Positions 53,664-63,243 of a stretch of 64,000 nt of DNA are shown piece after piece. This DNA comes from an uncultured bacterium (GTDB lineage Bacteria > Bacillota > Clostridia > Peptostreptococcales > Anaerovoracaceae): positions 1 to 64,000 of the forward strand of contig CAJMLL010000004.1 of the NCBI GenBank assembly GCA_905214225.1. The letters are read 5' to 3'. The position numbers and the translations under genes were made by a program. Position 1 is the stretch's first letter, and every line of letters begins with the position of its first letter. The notes below the pieces were generated by a model. That model was not told the DNA's origin. It saw only the letters and a program-made list of their open reading frames with translations, and did no database searches.

Positions 53664-53766
53664 GGTGGAAATTCATCGTCAAAACGGGTATTGGAATCGG
53701 AAATATTGTATAATAGGAAGATAGAAAAAAGTGTGTGATGAATCTGGAAAGTGAGGTTGGTGTTTC

Positions 53767-54369
53767 TTGAACAATAAAGTACGCAGGGAAGAAATTAAGA
53801 AACTCCTGCTTGCCAGTGAACGGCCGGTTTCAGGCGGCAGAATCGCGAAGAAGTTTAAGGTCAGCCGCCAGGTGGTGGTCCAGGACATTGCGCTGCTGAG
53901 GGCAAACGGGCTGGACATTCTTTCTACGAACAGGGGATATGTTCTGCAGAAACAGAAGTCTGTCTGCACGCGGGTGTTTAAGGTCTGCCACACGGAGGAA
54001 CAGACAGAAGAAGAGCTGAATATGGTTGTCGATCTGGGCGGCCGGTTTCTGGATGTATTCGTCTATCACCGTGCTTACGGGCTGATCCGCACGGAACTGC
54101 ACATCCGCTCCAGACTGGATGTTGCTGCGTATATCCATGAAATTTCAACGGGAAAATCACGTGAACTGCTGAATATCACTTCGGGGTACCATTATCATAC
54201 GATTGAGGCAGACAGTGAGGAAATCCTGGACCTGATTCAGGAGAAACTGCAGGAAAAAGGTTTCTTGGCAAAACTCAGTGCCTATGAACCGGTGGATTTT
54301 CAGAAACAGGCAGCGGGGCGCCAGGCGGCAGGAATGAAGGCGAGTGCGGCCGGTGCTGCAAGATCGTAA
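53767..54369 (+). CDS. niaR: NiaR-type nicotinate-responsive repressor
   Basis: 200 residues from a TTG start with GAGGT upstream. HTH_11 domain at about 3-60 (REEIKKLLLASERPVSGGRIAKKFKVSRQVVVQDI), then a 3H domain whose three histidine-bearing segments are visible (FVYHRAYGLIRTELHIRS, YIHEISTG, GYHYHTIEAD). The family binds nicotinate and represses NAD synthesis and niacin uptake. A TATAAT at 53709-53714 suggests it also has its own promoter. The Ala/Gly-rich last 20 residues are not conserved. Confidence 0.92.
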   Translation: MNNKVRREEIKKLLLASERPVSGGRIAKKFKVSRQVVVQDIALLRANGLDILSTNRGYVLQKQKSVCTRVFKVCHTEEQTEEELNMVVDLGGRFLDVFVYHRAYGLIRTELHIRSRLDVAAYIHEISTGKSRELLNITSGYHYHTIEADSEEILDLIQEKLQEKGFLAKLSAYEPVDFQKQAAGRQAAGMKASAAGAARS

Positions 54370-54396
54370 GGAAAAGGCAGTTTCAGAAAGACAGCA

Positions 54397-54452
54397 GATT
54401 CGGAACTCATTTCTGCACTTGTCGGCAGAGTGAGAATTCCGGATCTTTTTTT
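54397..54452 (+). terminator. Terminator of the nad-niaR unit
   Basis: Long imperfect stem (GAT-TCGGAA / TTCCGG-ATC with inner CTCA/TGAG and CTGC/GCAG) followed by seven T. Confidence 0.8.
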
Positions 54453-54622
54453 ATGGGAAAAGAAAAAAATTCCTGAAAAATGGCAGGGAAATACTGTGAT
54501 TTCTGTCTGCTGTGCAAAACAGGCATTCTTTCCGTTTTGAAATATGTTATACTTAAAATTAGTCGGAAAGCGGCAGGATCCTGCCGTTTTGAATAACTTG
54601 GAAAATGAGGAGGAATGACGTC

Positions 54623-55000
54623 ATGTTTAAGGTAACAGCTACAGACAAGGCTCCGGCAGCAATCGGACCGTATTCTCAGGCAATCGCAGCCAACGGAATT
54701 CTGTTTGCATCCGGACAGATTGGAATTGATCCGGCAGCAGGAAAGATCACAGCAGACACCATCGAGGGTCAGGCAGAGCAGGCATGCAAGAATGTCGCAG
54801 AGGTTCTGAAGGCAAATGGACTGACATTCGATCAGGTTATCCGTACCACATGCTATCTGAGTGATATGGGCAATTTCAAGGCATTTAATGACGTTTACGC
54901 AAAGTATTTCACGAGCAAGCCGGCACGTTCCTGCGTAGCCGTAAAGGAAATTCCGGCAGGCGCACTGTGCGAGATTGAAATTACAGCGATCATGGATTAG
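54623..55000 (+). CDS. ridA: RidA-family enamine/imine deaminase
   Basis: 125 residues from ATG 54623 (AGGAGG nine bases upstream). Full YjgF/RidA motif set: APAAIGPYSQAIAANGILFASGQIG, the catalytic arginine in KYFTSKPARSCVAV, and EIPAGALCEIEITAIM. A trimer hydrolyses reactive enamines from PLP enzymes. Monocistronic, with an extended -10 (TGTTATACT near 54545) and terminator at 55033. Confidence 0.95.
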   Translation: MFKVTATDKAPAAIGPYSQAIAANGILFASGQIGIDPAAGKITADTIEGQAEQACKNVAEVLKANGLTFDQVIRTTCYLSDMGNFKAFNDVYAKYFTSKPARSCVAVKEIPAGALCEIEITAIMD

Positions 55001-55032
55001 TCATTTTGACCGGAAATACGATTTTATTATAG

Positions 55033-55089
55033 CAGAACAGAACGGAAGCGGGAGTTTTGGGACATTTTCGCCCTTCTGTTCTGTTTTTT
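55033..55089 (+). terminator. Terminator of ridA
   Basis: CAGAACAGAA (55033-55042) pairs with TTCTGTTCTG (55074-55083), followed by TTTTTT. Confidence 0.85.
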
Positions 55090-55168
55090 GTTTGGATATC
55101 AGAAAAACTGTGTTATTATAGGGATGGTATGATGTGATTGACAACATATAACGAGAGAAGGGGTGTCA

Positions 55169-55822
55169 ATGAGCAATTCAAAGAAAAAATATGTCTATGA
55201 ATCGCGTTATCAGCAGATTTCTGTCGAGATTGCCAAGCGAATTGCGGAAGGATGGTACGCCGTCGGAGAAAGATTGAATGCGCGTACGACACTTGCCAGC
55301 AATTACGGTGTTTCTCCGGAAACGGCCAGAAAAGCTGTTCACATTCTCTGTGATCTGGGCATCATGGAAGTCCGTCAGGGAAGCGGCACTTACGTGCTTT
55401 CCCGTCAGAAGGCACAGCAGTTCCTGGAGCGCTATCAGAATACCGTTTCTGTTGAACAGGTCAGAGCGGAAATCAACGCCTGCGTAAAGAACCAGCAGAA
55501 GGAGATCGAACATCTGTCCAAGCTCCTGAACAAGCTGATCGGACAGACCACCAGAGACCGTGCGGGATATACCCTGGAACCCTATGAGCTCCACATTGAC
55601 GAGCACTGCTATTATCTGGGAAAAACGATCGGTGAAGTGAACATCTGGCAGGAAACCGGCGCGACCATTGTCGAGGTTATGCGTGATGACACATTCATCG
55701 TTTCGCCGGGACCGTATGAAAAGATCCAGGCCGGCGATACCCTGCTGTTCGTCGGAAACGAGGAGTCCAGACAGAGGATGCTGAATCTCTTCTGTGCACC
55801 TCCGGAGAACGAGAAGAATTAA
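55169..55822 (+). CDS. GntR-type regulator with C-terminal RCK_C domain (BusR-like)
   Basis: 217 residues from ATG 55169 (AGAAGGGG upstream). Winged HTH of the GntR/YtrA kind at about 8-75 (GVSPETARKAVHILCDLGIMEVRQGSGTYVLS), a coiled-coil linker, and a TrkA_C/RCK_C domain at about 130-210 (IGEVNIWQETGATIVEVMRDDTFIVSPGP, AGDTLLFVGNEES). This is the BusR arrangement, which senses c-di-AMP and represses osmolyte or potassium transport. No such transporter is adjacent, so the target lies elsewhere. Confidence 0.85.
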   Translation: MSNSKKKYVYESRYQQISVEIAKRIAEGWYAVGERLNARTTLASNYGVSPETARKAVHILCDLGIMEVRQGSGTYVLSRQKAQQFLERYQNTVSVEQVRAEINACVKNQQKEIEHLSKLLNKLIGQTTRDRAGYTLEPYELHIDEHCYYLGKTIGEVNIWQETGATIVEVMRDDTFIVSPGPYEKIQAGDTLLFVGNEESRQRMLNLFCAPPENEKN

Positions 55823-55832
55823 TCGTTCAGAG

Positions 55833-55926
55833 TCGTCTCGTCATAGAGGAAACAGACATATTCATGATCGAAGGGATGTGGAATGCATGCCTTCTTTTTT
55901 ATATAGATAGTCTGTTCATCAGACGA
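55833..55926 (+). terminator. Terminator of the BusR-like gene inside a larger stem
   Basis: GAAGG-G-ATG / CAT-G-CCTTC followed by TTTTTT (about 55869-55902) is a regular terminator. It is enclosed by two more paired segments (GTCGTCT/AGACGAC and AACAGAC/GTCTGTT), giving an unusually large nested fold. Confidence 0.65.
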
Positions 55927-56015
55927 CAACAGGGTCCCCGGGCAGCCGCCAGACGCTTCAGCGTCGTGGAGGGGCATTATGCCGGAAGCAGGGGAGCTGG
56001 GGATCCGGACATACG

Positions 56016-56056
56016 AAAAGCCGGCTGCTGAATCGTCATTCCGCAGCCGGCTTTAA
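56016..56056. terminator. Strong bidirectional terminator
   Basis: AAAGCCGGCTGC (56017-56028) pairs with GCAGCCGGCTTT (56043-56054). It ends the leftward RNA unit and can block rightward read-through. Confidence 0.85.
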
Positions 56057-56534
56057 TAAACTGTCCTGATCGTATTCAATTTTACCTCTCAATCGTAATC
56101 TATCCGATAAAGAACATCCACATGTTCTAAAGGAATCATTCACAATTTTCCCAGCATAACTCATCTGCAGAAAATTTCATCGTCTTACGATTATTCCGGG
56201 CTTCAGCTCTCACCCTGAGGTTTGAAAACGCTCCATGCATCTTATTCTGTCATATTCATCCGGCAGGCCTTATTGCCTTACACCGTTCCACTCGATTGTG
56301 TTAAAAAGTTGATCTCCAGATGCCGTTTTCAACCGATGAGGCCTCGCCCATCTCTGTCACCCGGACCATTCATATAAAGAAGATTTCTCATCTTAATACT
56401 CATCTCCTTTCTGTTTGGGGATCATGATTTCCGGTTTCTGAAAACCGGTTTCCAGCCACTCCCGGCTGACTTCATAAAGCATTTCGGGTTAACCTCTATC
56501 TTGCTTTATCTTTTTTCCTTGATCCTTATCTTTG
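56016..56534 (-). ncRNA. Candidate large noncoding RNA (about 520 nt)
   Basis: A leftward unit with an ideal promoter (56540-56568) and a strong terminator holds no long ORF on its sense strand. Local hairpins are frequent: CCGGTTT-TCAG-AAACCGG, AGAACAT-GTGG-ATGTTCT, ATCGT-AAG-ACGAT, plus longer-range GATGAG/CTCATC and GTTGA/TCAAC. The 5' third carries two tandem micro-ORFs of 29 codons (MLYEVSREWLETGFQKPEIM...) and 20 codons (MRNLLYMNGPGDRDGRGLIG), the second behind AAAGGAG. It lacks the motifs I know for tmRNA, RNase P RNA, SRP RNA or 6S RNA. It could be one of the large ornate RNA classes, a regulatory RNA, or a small-protein operon with a long tail. Confidence 0.45.
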
Positions 56535-56539
56535 TCTAA

Positions 56540-56568
56540 AGTATAGCGCAGGATTGCATGTTTGTCAA
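56540..56568 (-). promoter_or_regulatory. Promoter of the large RNA unit
   Basis: On the minus strand TTGACA (complement of 56563-56568), exactly 17 bases, TATACT (complement of 56540-56545). Confidence 0.85.
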
Positions 56569-56867
56569 TGCAATTATTAAAAAACAACAAAAATACATTT
56601 GAAAGTTTGTGTATACATAATATATCTTATGCAGTCAGCGCTGCTGAAAGGCTGTCGGAAGGGCGTGTATGAGAAGAAAATCAGCTAACCCAGCGGGCCG
56701 CTGTGATTCACTGCAGTCTTGCTGGGTATGTATTTGTCGGAACTTGTGCTATAATCGTACAGTCTAATTGACAAGCGGTCCGGAAGGGCCGGAAAATGAC
56801 TAATAATTAGGGGAAATGGAAGAATGCCGGAAAGGCACTTCTGTTCCTGTGTAAAGGAGAATAATTT

Positions 56868-57686
56868 ATGGCAGGTTGTAATCATGACTGCAGTTCCTGT
56901 GGGGAAAACTGCGGTGAAAGAACGGAAATTCAGAAGCTGAAAGTGAATAAGCATTCCAAGGTCCGCAAGGTAATCGGTGTTGTCAGCGGCAAGGGCGGAG
57001 TCGGAAAGTCTTCCGTAACTTCTATGCTGGCATCTGCAGCGCGCCGTCAGGGCCTGAAGGTTGCGATCCTGGATGCGGATATCACAGGTCCATCTATTCC
57101 GAAGGCATTCGGCGCAGAGGAAACACCTAAGGGAAATGCGGAAAACGAGATCTATCCGGTTGTGACGAAGACGGGAATCGAGATCATGTCCACCAACCTT
57201 CTGCTTCAGAATGATACCGACCCGGTTCTCTGGAGAGGACCGATTCTGGGCGGTGCGATCCAGCAGTTCTGGACAGACGTTGTATGGGGAGACATCGATG
57301 TGATGTTCGTCGATATGCCTCCGGGGACAGGCGACGTTGCCCTGACCGTATATCAGCAGCTTCCGGTTGACGGAATCGTCATCGTCACATCCCCGCAGCA
57401 GCTGGTTGAGATGATCGTCGAGAAGGCGGTAAACATGGCGGATATGATGAACATTCCGGTTCTGGGACTGGTTGAGAACATGTCTTACTTTAAATGTCCG
57501 GACTGCGGTTCCATTCACCACATCTTCGGCGAGAGCCACGTAGATGAAGTTGCGAAGAAGCATTCCATTCCTCGCACATGCTCTCTTCCGATCGACAGCA
57601 GCCTGGCAGAGGCCTGCGACAAGGGAGAGGTCGAGTCCTATCAGTCCGAAGAGATGGACAAGCTTGCAGCTGAGCTGACAAAGTAG
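56868..57686 (+). CDS. mrp: Mrp/ApbC-family P-loop ATPase (iron-sulfur carrier)
   Basis: 272 residues. N-terminal cysteines (CNHDCSSCGENCG, 4-16), deviant Walker A GKGGVGKS (41-48), ILDADITGPSIPKAFG, MFVDMPPGTGDVALT and the dimer-bridging CPDC (210-213). A homodimer carries and transfers 4Fe-4S clusters. An extended -10 (TGCTATAAT 56747-56755) lies about 110 bases upstream. AAAGGAG precedes the start. Single gene. Confidence 0.92.
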   Translation: MAGCNHDCSSCGENCGERTEIQKLKVNKHSKVRKVIGVVSGKGGVGKSSVTSMLASAARRQGLKVAILDADITGPSIPKAFGAEETPKGNAENEIYPVVTKTGIEIMSTNLLLQNDTDPVLWRGPILGGAIQQFWTDVVWGDIDVMFVDMPPGTGDVALTVYQQLPVDGIVIVTSPQQLVEMIVEKAVNMADMMNIPVLGLVENMSYFKCPDCGSIHHIFGESHVDEVAKKHSIPRTCSLPIDSSLAEACDKGEVESYQSEEMDKLAAELTK

Positions 57687-57816
57687 AAATTCGCAAGAGG
57701 CCGGGCTGCTGAAAGAACACTCAGGCAGAGAGCGCGATACGGCTCCGCATAATAATAAGCTGCGGGCGTTGCCATTTGGAATTTTTTCTGTAATTTCAAA
57801 ACGTCGGAGAGGAGTT

Positions 57817-57957
57817 TTGAAAAATCTGTTCCGGAATCATAGTATAATCGTGATTCCTCAATGGATTGGAATGTGCGCACTTTAATTGTGGGATCATCTG
57901 CATACAAGGAATATAAAAACAGCGGGGATTGGCAGCATTCCCCGCTGTTTTTAATAG
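57817..57957 (+). ncRNA. Possible short RNA upstream of glpK
   Basis: TTGAAA (57817-57822) and TATAAT (57843-57848; spacing 20, too long) precede about 100 bases ending in a strong hairpin AAAACAGCGGGGA / TCCCCGCTGTTTT with a T run (to 57955). An ORF across it runs into the hairpin and is not credible. It may be a small RNA or just the mrp terminator region. The rest of this 440-base gap holds the glpK extended -10 (TGCTATAAT near 58079-58087). Confidence 0.3.
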
Positions 57958-58124
57958 GAACGGAATTGAATGTTCGGAAAATTAAAGTGTATGACTTATT
58001 GAAGCTGACTTCCCGCAGTGTCTTTTTTCCCGAAAGAAGCTCATTCCGCCGGATAAGAATGCAAAGATAGAAATAATTTGCTATAATAAGGAGATAAAAT
58101 TTCGGTAGTTGTTTTCTGAGGTGA

Positions 58125-59624
<1,500 letters not shown>

Positions 59625-59646
59625 TCTGCATTGAGAAAAGAGAGTT

Positions 59647-60207
59647 ATGCACTATATTGAAATATTATTAATCGGAATTGGACTGTCGATGGATGCGCTG
59701 GCAGTTTCTGTAAGCAAAGGGCTGTCACTGAAGAAGGTCCGGCCTTCCCATATGCTGAAGGCGGGGCTGTGGTTCGGCGGATTTCAGTTTCTGATGCCGG
59801 TGTTCGGCTGGCTGCTGGGAAGCGCCGCGGCGAAACTGGTAGACCGCTATGATCACTGGATTGCGTTCATTCTTCTGGCGCTGATCGGAGGAAATATGAT
59901 CCGTGAAGCCATCTGCGGCGATGACGAAGACCAGAATGATGCGATGAACGCAAAAATAATGTTTCTGCTGGCCGTGGCAACGAGTATCGACGCTCTGGCC
60001 GTGGGAGTGACCTTTGCCTTCATGGATGTGAAGGTGATTCCGGCGTCGCTTCTGATCGGTTGCACGACCTTTGTCATCAGCGCGGCCGGAATCCGGCTTG
60101 GCGGGATACTTGGAAATAAGTTCGAGCAGCATGCGCAGATCGTCGGCGGCATTGTTCTGATCGTCATCGGCGCCAGAATACTGCTGACCGGAATCGGCTG
60201 GCTGTAG
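59647..60207 (+). CDS. mntP: Manganese efflux pump MntP
   Basis: 186 residues, six membrane helices. Two-fold repeated motif with acidic residues: LIGIGLSMDALAVSVSKGL (helix 1) and LLAVATSIDALAVGVTFAFMD (helix 4), whose aspartates bind Mn2+. It exports excess Mn2+. No manganese riboswitch is visible in the 22-base gap after glpK, so control would come from the upstream promoter. Confidence 0.95.
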   Translation: MHYIEILLIGIGLSMDALAVSVSKGLSLKKVRPSHMLKAGLWFGGFQFLMPVFGWLLGSAAAKLVDRYDHWIAFILLALIGGNMIREAICGDDEDQNDAMNAKIMFLLAVATSIDALAVGVTFAFMDVKVIPASLLIGCTTFVISAAGIRLGGILGNKFEQHAQIVGGIVLIVIGARILLTGIGWL

Positions 60208-60249
60208 CCTGCAGAAACAGAATGAAGCGAGAGGGAAAGAGAGACTGTC

Positions 60250-60861
60250 ATGCAGAAAGAAAAGTTAATGATCGCTGCTTCCAAGAACCAGCATAAAATT
60301 CAGGAAATGGAGAAAATCATGGCTGCCATGGGCATGCATGTAATTTCCAGAGAGGATGCGGGAATTCCAGATTCATTTGAGATCGTGGAGGACGGAACAA
60401 CGTTTGAGGAGAATTCGTTTAAAAAAGCAGAGGCGATCATGAAGTTTTCCTCGCAGACGGCTGTCGCGGATGATTCCGGACTGATGGTGGATGCGCTGGA
60501 CGGCGCACCGGGTGTGTATTCCGCGAGATTTGCCGGTGAGCCCTGCGATGATCAGAAGAATAACGAAAAGCTTCTGCGTCTGCTGGAAAATGTGCCGGAT
60601 GAGAAGCGGACCGCAAAATTCGTGTCGGTGATTACGGTTGTTTTCCCGGATGGGAAGACTCTGACGGCCAGAGGAGAATGCCCGGGCAGACTCCTGAGAG
60701 AGGGACACGGATGCAATGGATTCGGCTACGATCCGCTGTTTGTCCCGGACGGGTATGAGCAGACCTTTGCCCAGCTTCCGGCAGAGGTAAAGAACCATAT
60801 CAGCCACAGGGCAAAAGCACTCCAGCATCTTGAAAAACTGTTGAAAGAGAAGGATCTTTAA
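60250..60861 (+). CDS. rdgB: XTP/dITP pyrophosphatase (RdgB/HAM1)
   Basis: 203 residues. MIAASKNQHKIQEMEKI near the start, FEENSFKKAEA, VADDSGLMVDALDGAPGVYSARFAG (catalytic Asp), GFGYDPLFVP and the C-terminal ISHRAKALQHLEKLL. It removes non-canonical purine triphosphates to monophosphates, cleaning the nucleotide pool. GAGGG-like ribosome site. Confidence 0.96.
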   Translation: MQKEKLMIAASKNQHKIQEMEKIMAAMGMHVISREDAGIPDSFEIVEDGTTFEENSFKKAEAIMKFSSQTAVADDSGLMVDALDGAPGVYSARFAGEPCDDQKNNEKLLRLLENVPDEKRTAKFVSVITVVFPDGKTLTARGECPGRLLREGHGCNGFGYDPLFVPDGYEQTFAQLPAEVKNHISHRAKALQHLEKLLKEKDL

Positions 60862-60865
60862 AGTT

Positions 60866-61780
60866 ATGACGAGAAAACGGTTTAGAGCCATGGTTCTGCT
60901 GGGCGTCCGTCAGCTGTGGGATCCGTATTATCAGGGCTTTGCCGCGCAGATTGCGTTTTTTCTGATCTTGTCCATCGTACCGACTGTGACAATCGTGACG
61001 CAGATTCTGGGACTTTTCCATATATCTGCGACCTTTATGAACCAGTGGATTCACAGCTATGTCATGCCGTCGATGGTGGCAAAGCTGCGCGGGATGTTCG
61101 TGAATACGTATTCCACCGGAAATAACATTTTCCTGGTCGTTACAGCGCTGTGGGCGGCTTCGAGAGCCCAGTTCTCTCTGATGAGAATTGCCAATTACAC
61201 ATATTCCGGCGGGCGGACAACAGGAAATTACTGGAAAGAGCGCGTGCGTTCACTGCGCGTCATGCTGGTGTTTATTCTGACCATTGTATTTGTCATTGCC
61301 ATTCTGGTCTATGGAAAGCTCCTCCTTCTGCTGATCTTCGGCAGGGTAGTTGAGCATTCCATCCTGACGAGTCTCTGGTCCTGGCTGAGATGGCCGCTGG
61401 CGCTGGTCCTGTATTTTCTGGTTGTCATGTACGACTACTATGTTCTGCCGATCGCAAGACTGGAAATCCGGGATATCCTGCCGGGAAGCGTATTCGCATC
61501 ACTTGGCATGCTGATTATGACACTGTTTTATTCTATCTATGTCAATCTGATTGCGAATTACGATATCATCTACGGATCCCTGTCGGCGATTGTCGCGCTG
61601 CTGTTCTGGTTCTGGCTGCTGTCCTGGGTCATGGTGCTGGGCATTCTGTTTAATAAGGTCTGGTCTGATACCCTGGATCTGGCCCCGCATAAGCCTAAAC
61701 GCAGAGGCGGAATTTCCAGGAAAGAGAAGGATTTTGTCGGCAAAGGGCAGTTCCATGCAAGGAGAAGAAAACGGAAATAG
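60866..61780 (+). CDS. YihY/BrkB-family membrane protein
   Basis: 304 residues, six membrane helices. Family pattern AQIAFFLILSIVPTVTIVTQ in the first helix, ALWAASRAQFSLMRIAN, PLALVLYFLVVMYDYYVLP and the final YGSLSAIVALLFWFWLLSWVMVLGILFN, with a basic tail. It was once mislabelled ribonuclease BN; the actual function is unknown, possibly envelope-related. It starts four bases after rdgB, indicating coupling. Confidence 0.9.
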   Translation: MTRKRFRAMVLLGVRQLWDPYYQGFAAQIAFFLILSIVPTVTIVTQILGLFHISATFMNQWIHSYVMPSMVAKLRGMFVNTYSTGNNIFLVVTALWAASRAQFSLMRIANYTYSGGRTTGNYWKERVRSLRVMLVFILTIVFVIAILVYGKLLLLLIFGRVVEHSILTSLWSWLRWPLALVLYFLVVMYDYYVLPIARLEIRDILPGSVFASLGMLIMTLFYSIYVNLIANYDIIYGSLSAIVALLFWFWLLSWVMVLGILFNKVWSDTLDLAPHKPKRRGGISRKEKDFVGKGQFHARRRKRK

Positions 61781-61834
61781 CAGAACTGCTGCTGTTTATA
61801 GGGAACATAAAATATGGTCCCGGGAGATAGTATT

Positions 61835-62752
61835 ATGAAACGGATATTAGTGATTATCAATCCGAAGGCGGGAACCCTTCAGGCTGCAAAATATCTTGCG
61901 GACATCTGTGAGGTATTCTGCCGGGTGGGATATGAAACAATCATTGCGACGACATTTGGCCGCGGCGACGGCACGACGATCGCGAGAGAGCGTGCAAAGG
62001 ATGCGGATATCATTGTGGCAGTCGGCGGAGACGGAACCTTTAATGAAGTCATTGCCGGCGTCATGGAGTCTGGCGTCCGCAGACCAATTGGATATATTCC
62101 TGCCGGTACGACCAATGACTTTGCCAGCAGTCTGGGGCTTTCTTCGGACCTGATTCAGGCCGCAGAAGACATTGTGTCCGGAACGCCGCATTCCATCGAC
62201 ATCGGACGCTTTAATGGAAGATATTTTTCCTATGTTGCATCCTTTGGAGCATTTACCAATACGTCTTATGATGTCCCGCAGAATCTGAAGAATCTGCTGG
62301 GACACACGGCCTACATCCTGGAAGGTGCGAAGGACCTGCTTTCAATCAAGCCGTCTGAACTGAAGCTGAAGGATGAAGTCGGCGTGTACGGAGGAAAATA
62401 TATTTTCGGTGCAATCTGCAATTCCACGTCCATGGGAGGGATCCTGACCTTAAGCAGCGATGTGGTAGATATGAGCGATGGAAAGTTTGAAGTTATGCTG
62501 GTGAGAATGCCTTCCAACCTGATCGAGCTGAGTCAGGAACTTCTGGCTATTTCCAAGCAGCAGTACGATGATTGTAAACTGATCTCTTTCTTCAGCTCCG
62601 GAAATATGGAAATCATCGCTGATCCGATGATGCCATGGACCCTGGACGGAGAATTCCAGGAAGGCGCGCATCATATCAAGATTGAAAACGTCCACAATGC
62701 GGTGGATATCCTGGTCAATGAAGAAGGAAGTGCAGCGCGGCGGAAGAAATAG
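61835..62752 (+). CDS. Diacylglycerol/lipid kinase (DagK/YegS family)
   Basis: 305 residues from ATG 61835 with CGGGAGA upstream; an ATG at 61814 is less well placed. The kinase catalytic domain has IINPKAG (8-13), GGDGTFNE (64-71) and PAGTTNDFA (89-97). A beta-rich C-terminal domain ends with MPWTLDGEFQEGAH. It phosphorylates diacylglycerol or a related lipid, recycling it to phosphatidate. Confidence 0.93.
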   Translation: MKRILVIINPKAGTLQAAKYLADICEVFCRVGYETIIATTFGRGDGTTIARERAKDADIIVAVGGDGTFNEVIAGVMESGVRRPIGYIPAGTTNDFASSLGLSSDLIQAAEDIVSGTPHSIDIGRFNGRYFSYVASFGAFTNTSYDVPQNLKNLLGHTAYILEGAKDLLSIKPSELKLKDEVGVYGGKYIFGAICNSTSMGGILTLSSDVVDMSDGKFEVMLVRMPSNLIELSQELLAISKQQYDDCKLISFFSSGNMEIIADPMMPWTLDGEFQEGAHHIKIENVHNAVDILVNEEGSAARRKK

Positions 62753-62836
62753 AAGGAAAGACTTAAATGGCGTAAATCATTGCCCCGGGCGATGTGTATA
62801 AAATATCGAACAGAATCTGATCTGTATCTGATCATA

Positions 62837-63143
62837 TTCTTAAGAAATTGTGAAGCAGGCCCCTGCCGTATTCCGTTTCGGATGCGGCAGGGGCTTATGT
62901 TTTTCTTAAGAAATCCTCTGAGAACGATAATTCCGGCTGAAAACAGGCTGAAAAAGAGATAAATATCACAGAAATTCCGCCGTCTGGCAGCCTGAAATGC
63001 ATAAATACACGTTAATAACGATATAAATTAATTATCTCGAATTAATTCTTAAGAACTATTAATCGTCATAAAGAAATATAAATGGCTGAATTTCAACGAA
63101 TTAACGGTGTCTAATTGTGTTGGTTCGGTGAAAAACTTAAGAA
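62837..63143 (+). promoter_or_regulatory. Cluster of TTCTTAAGAA palindromes
   Basis: TTCTTAAGAA occurs at 62837-62846, 62903-62912 and 63046-63055, and AACTTAAGAA at 63134-63143, just ahead of the NlpC/P60 promoter. No gene lies in this 490-base gap. Four copies of one 8-base palindrome (CTTAAGAA) in about 310 bases suggest operator sites for an unknown regulator. Confidence 0.5.
62859..62908 (+). terminator. Terminator of the lipid kinase gene
   Basis: GCCCCTGCCG (62859-62868) pairs with CGGCAGGGGC (62885-62894), followed by TTATGTTTTTC. Confidence 0.8.
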
Positions 63144-63148
63144 AACTG

Positions 63149-63177
63149 TTGACTTCTTAATGTATATTAGTTACAAT
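63149..63177 (+). promoter_or_regulatory. Promoter of the NlpC/P60 gene
   Basis: TTGACT (63149-63154), a 17-base spacer, TACAAT (63172-63177). Transcription would begin near 63184, so the ATG at 63244 is preferred to that at 63184. Confidence 0.75.
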
Positions 63178-63243
63178 TAAGCCATGTTTTGTAAAAGAAC
63201 CGTTAAACATTCTAAAGAAAACAAAGAAAGCAGGGTTTCATTC

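Noticed and set aside
57861..58070. 69-codon ORF upstream of glpK
   Set aside because: It reads straight through a strong terminator hairpin and a second promoter region, with no ribosome site.
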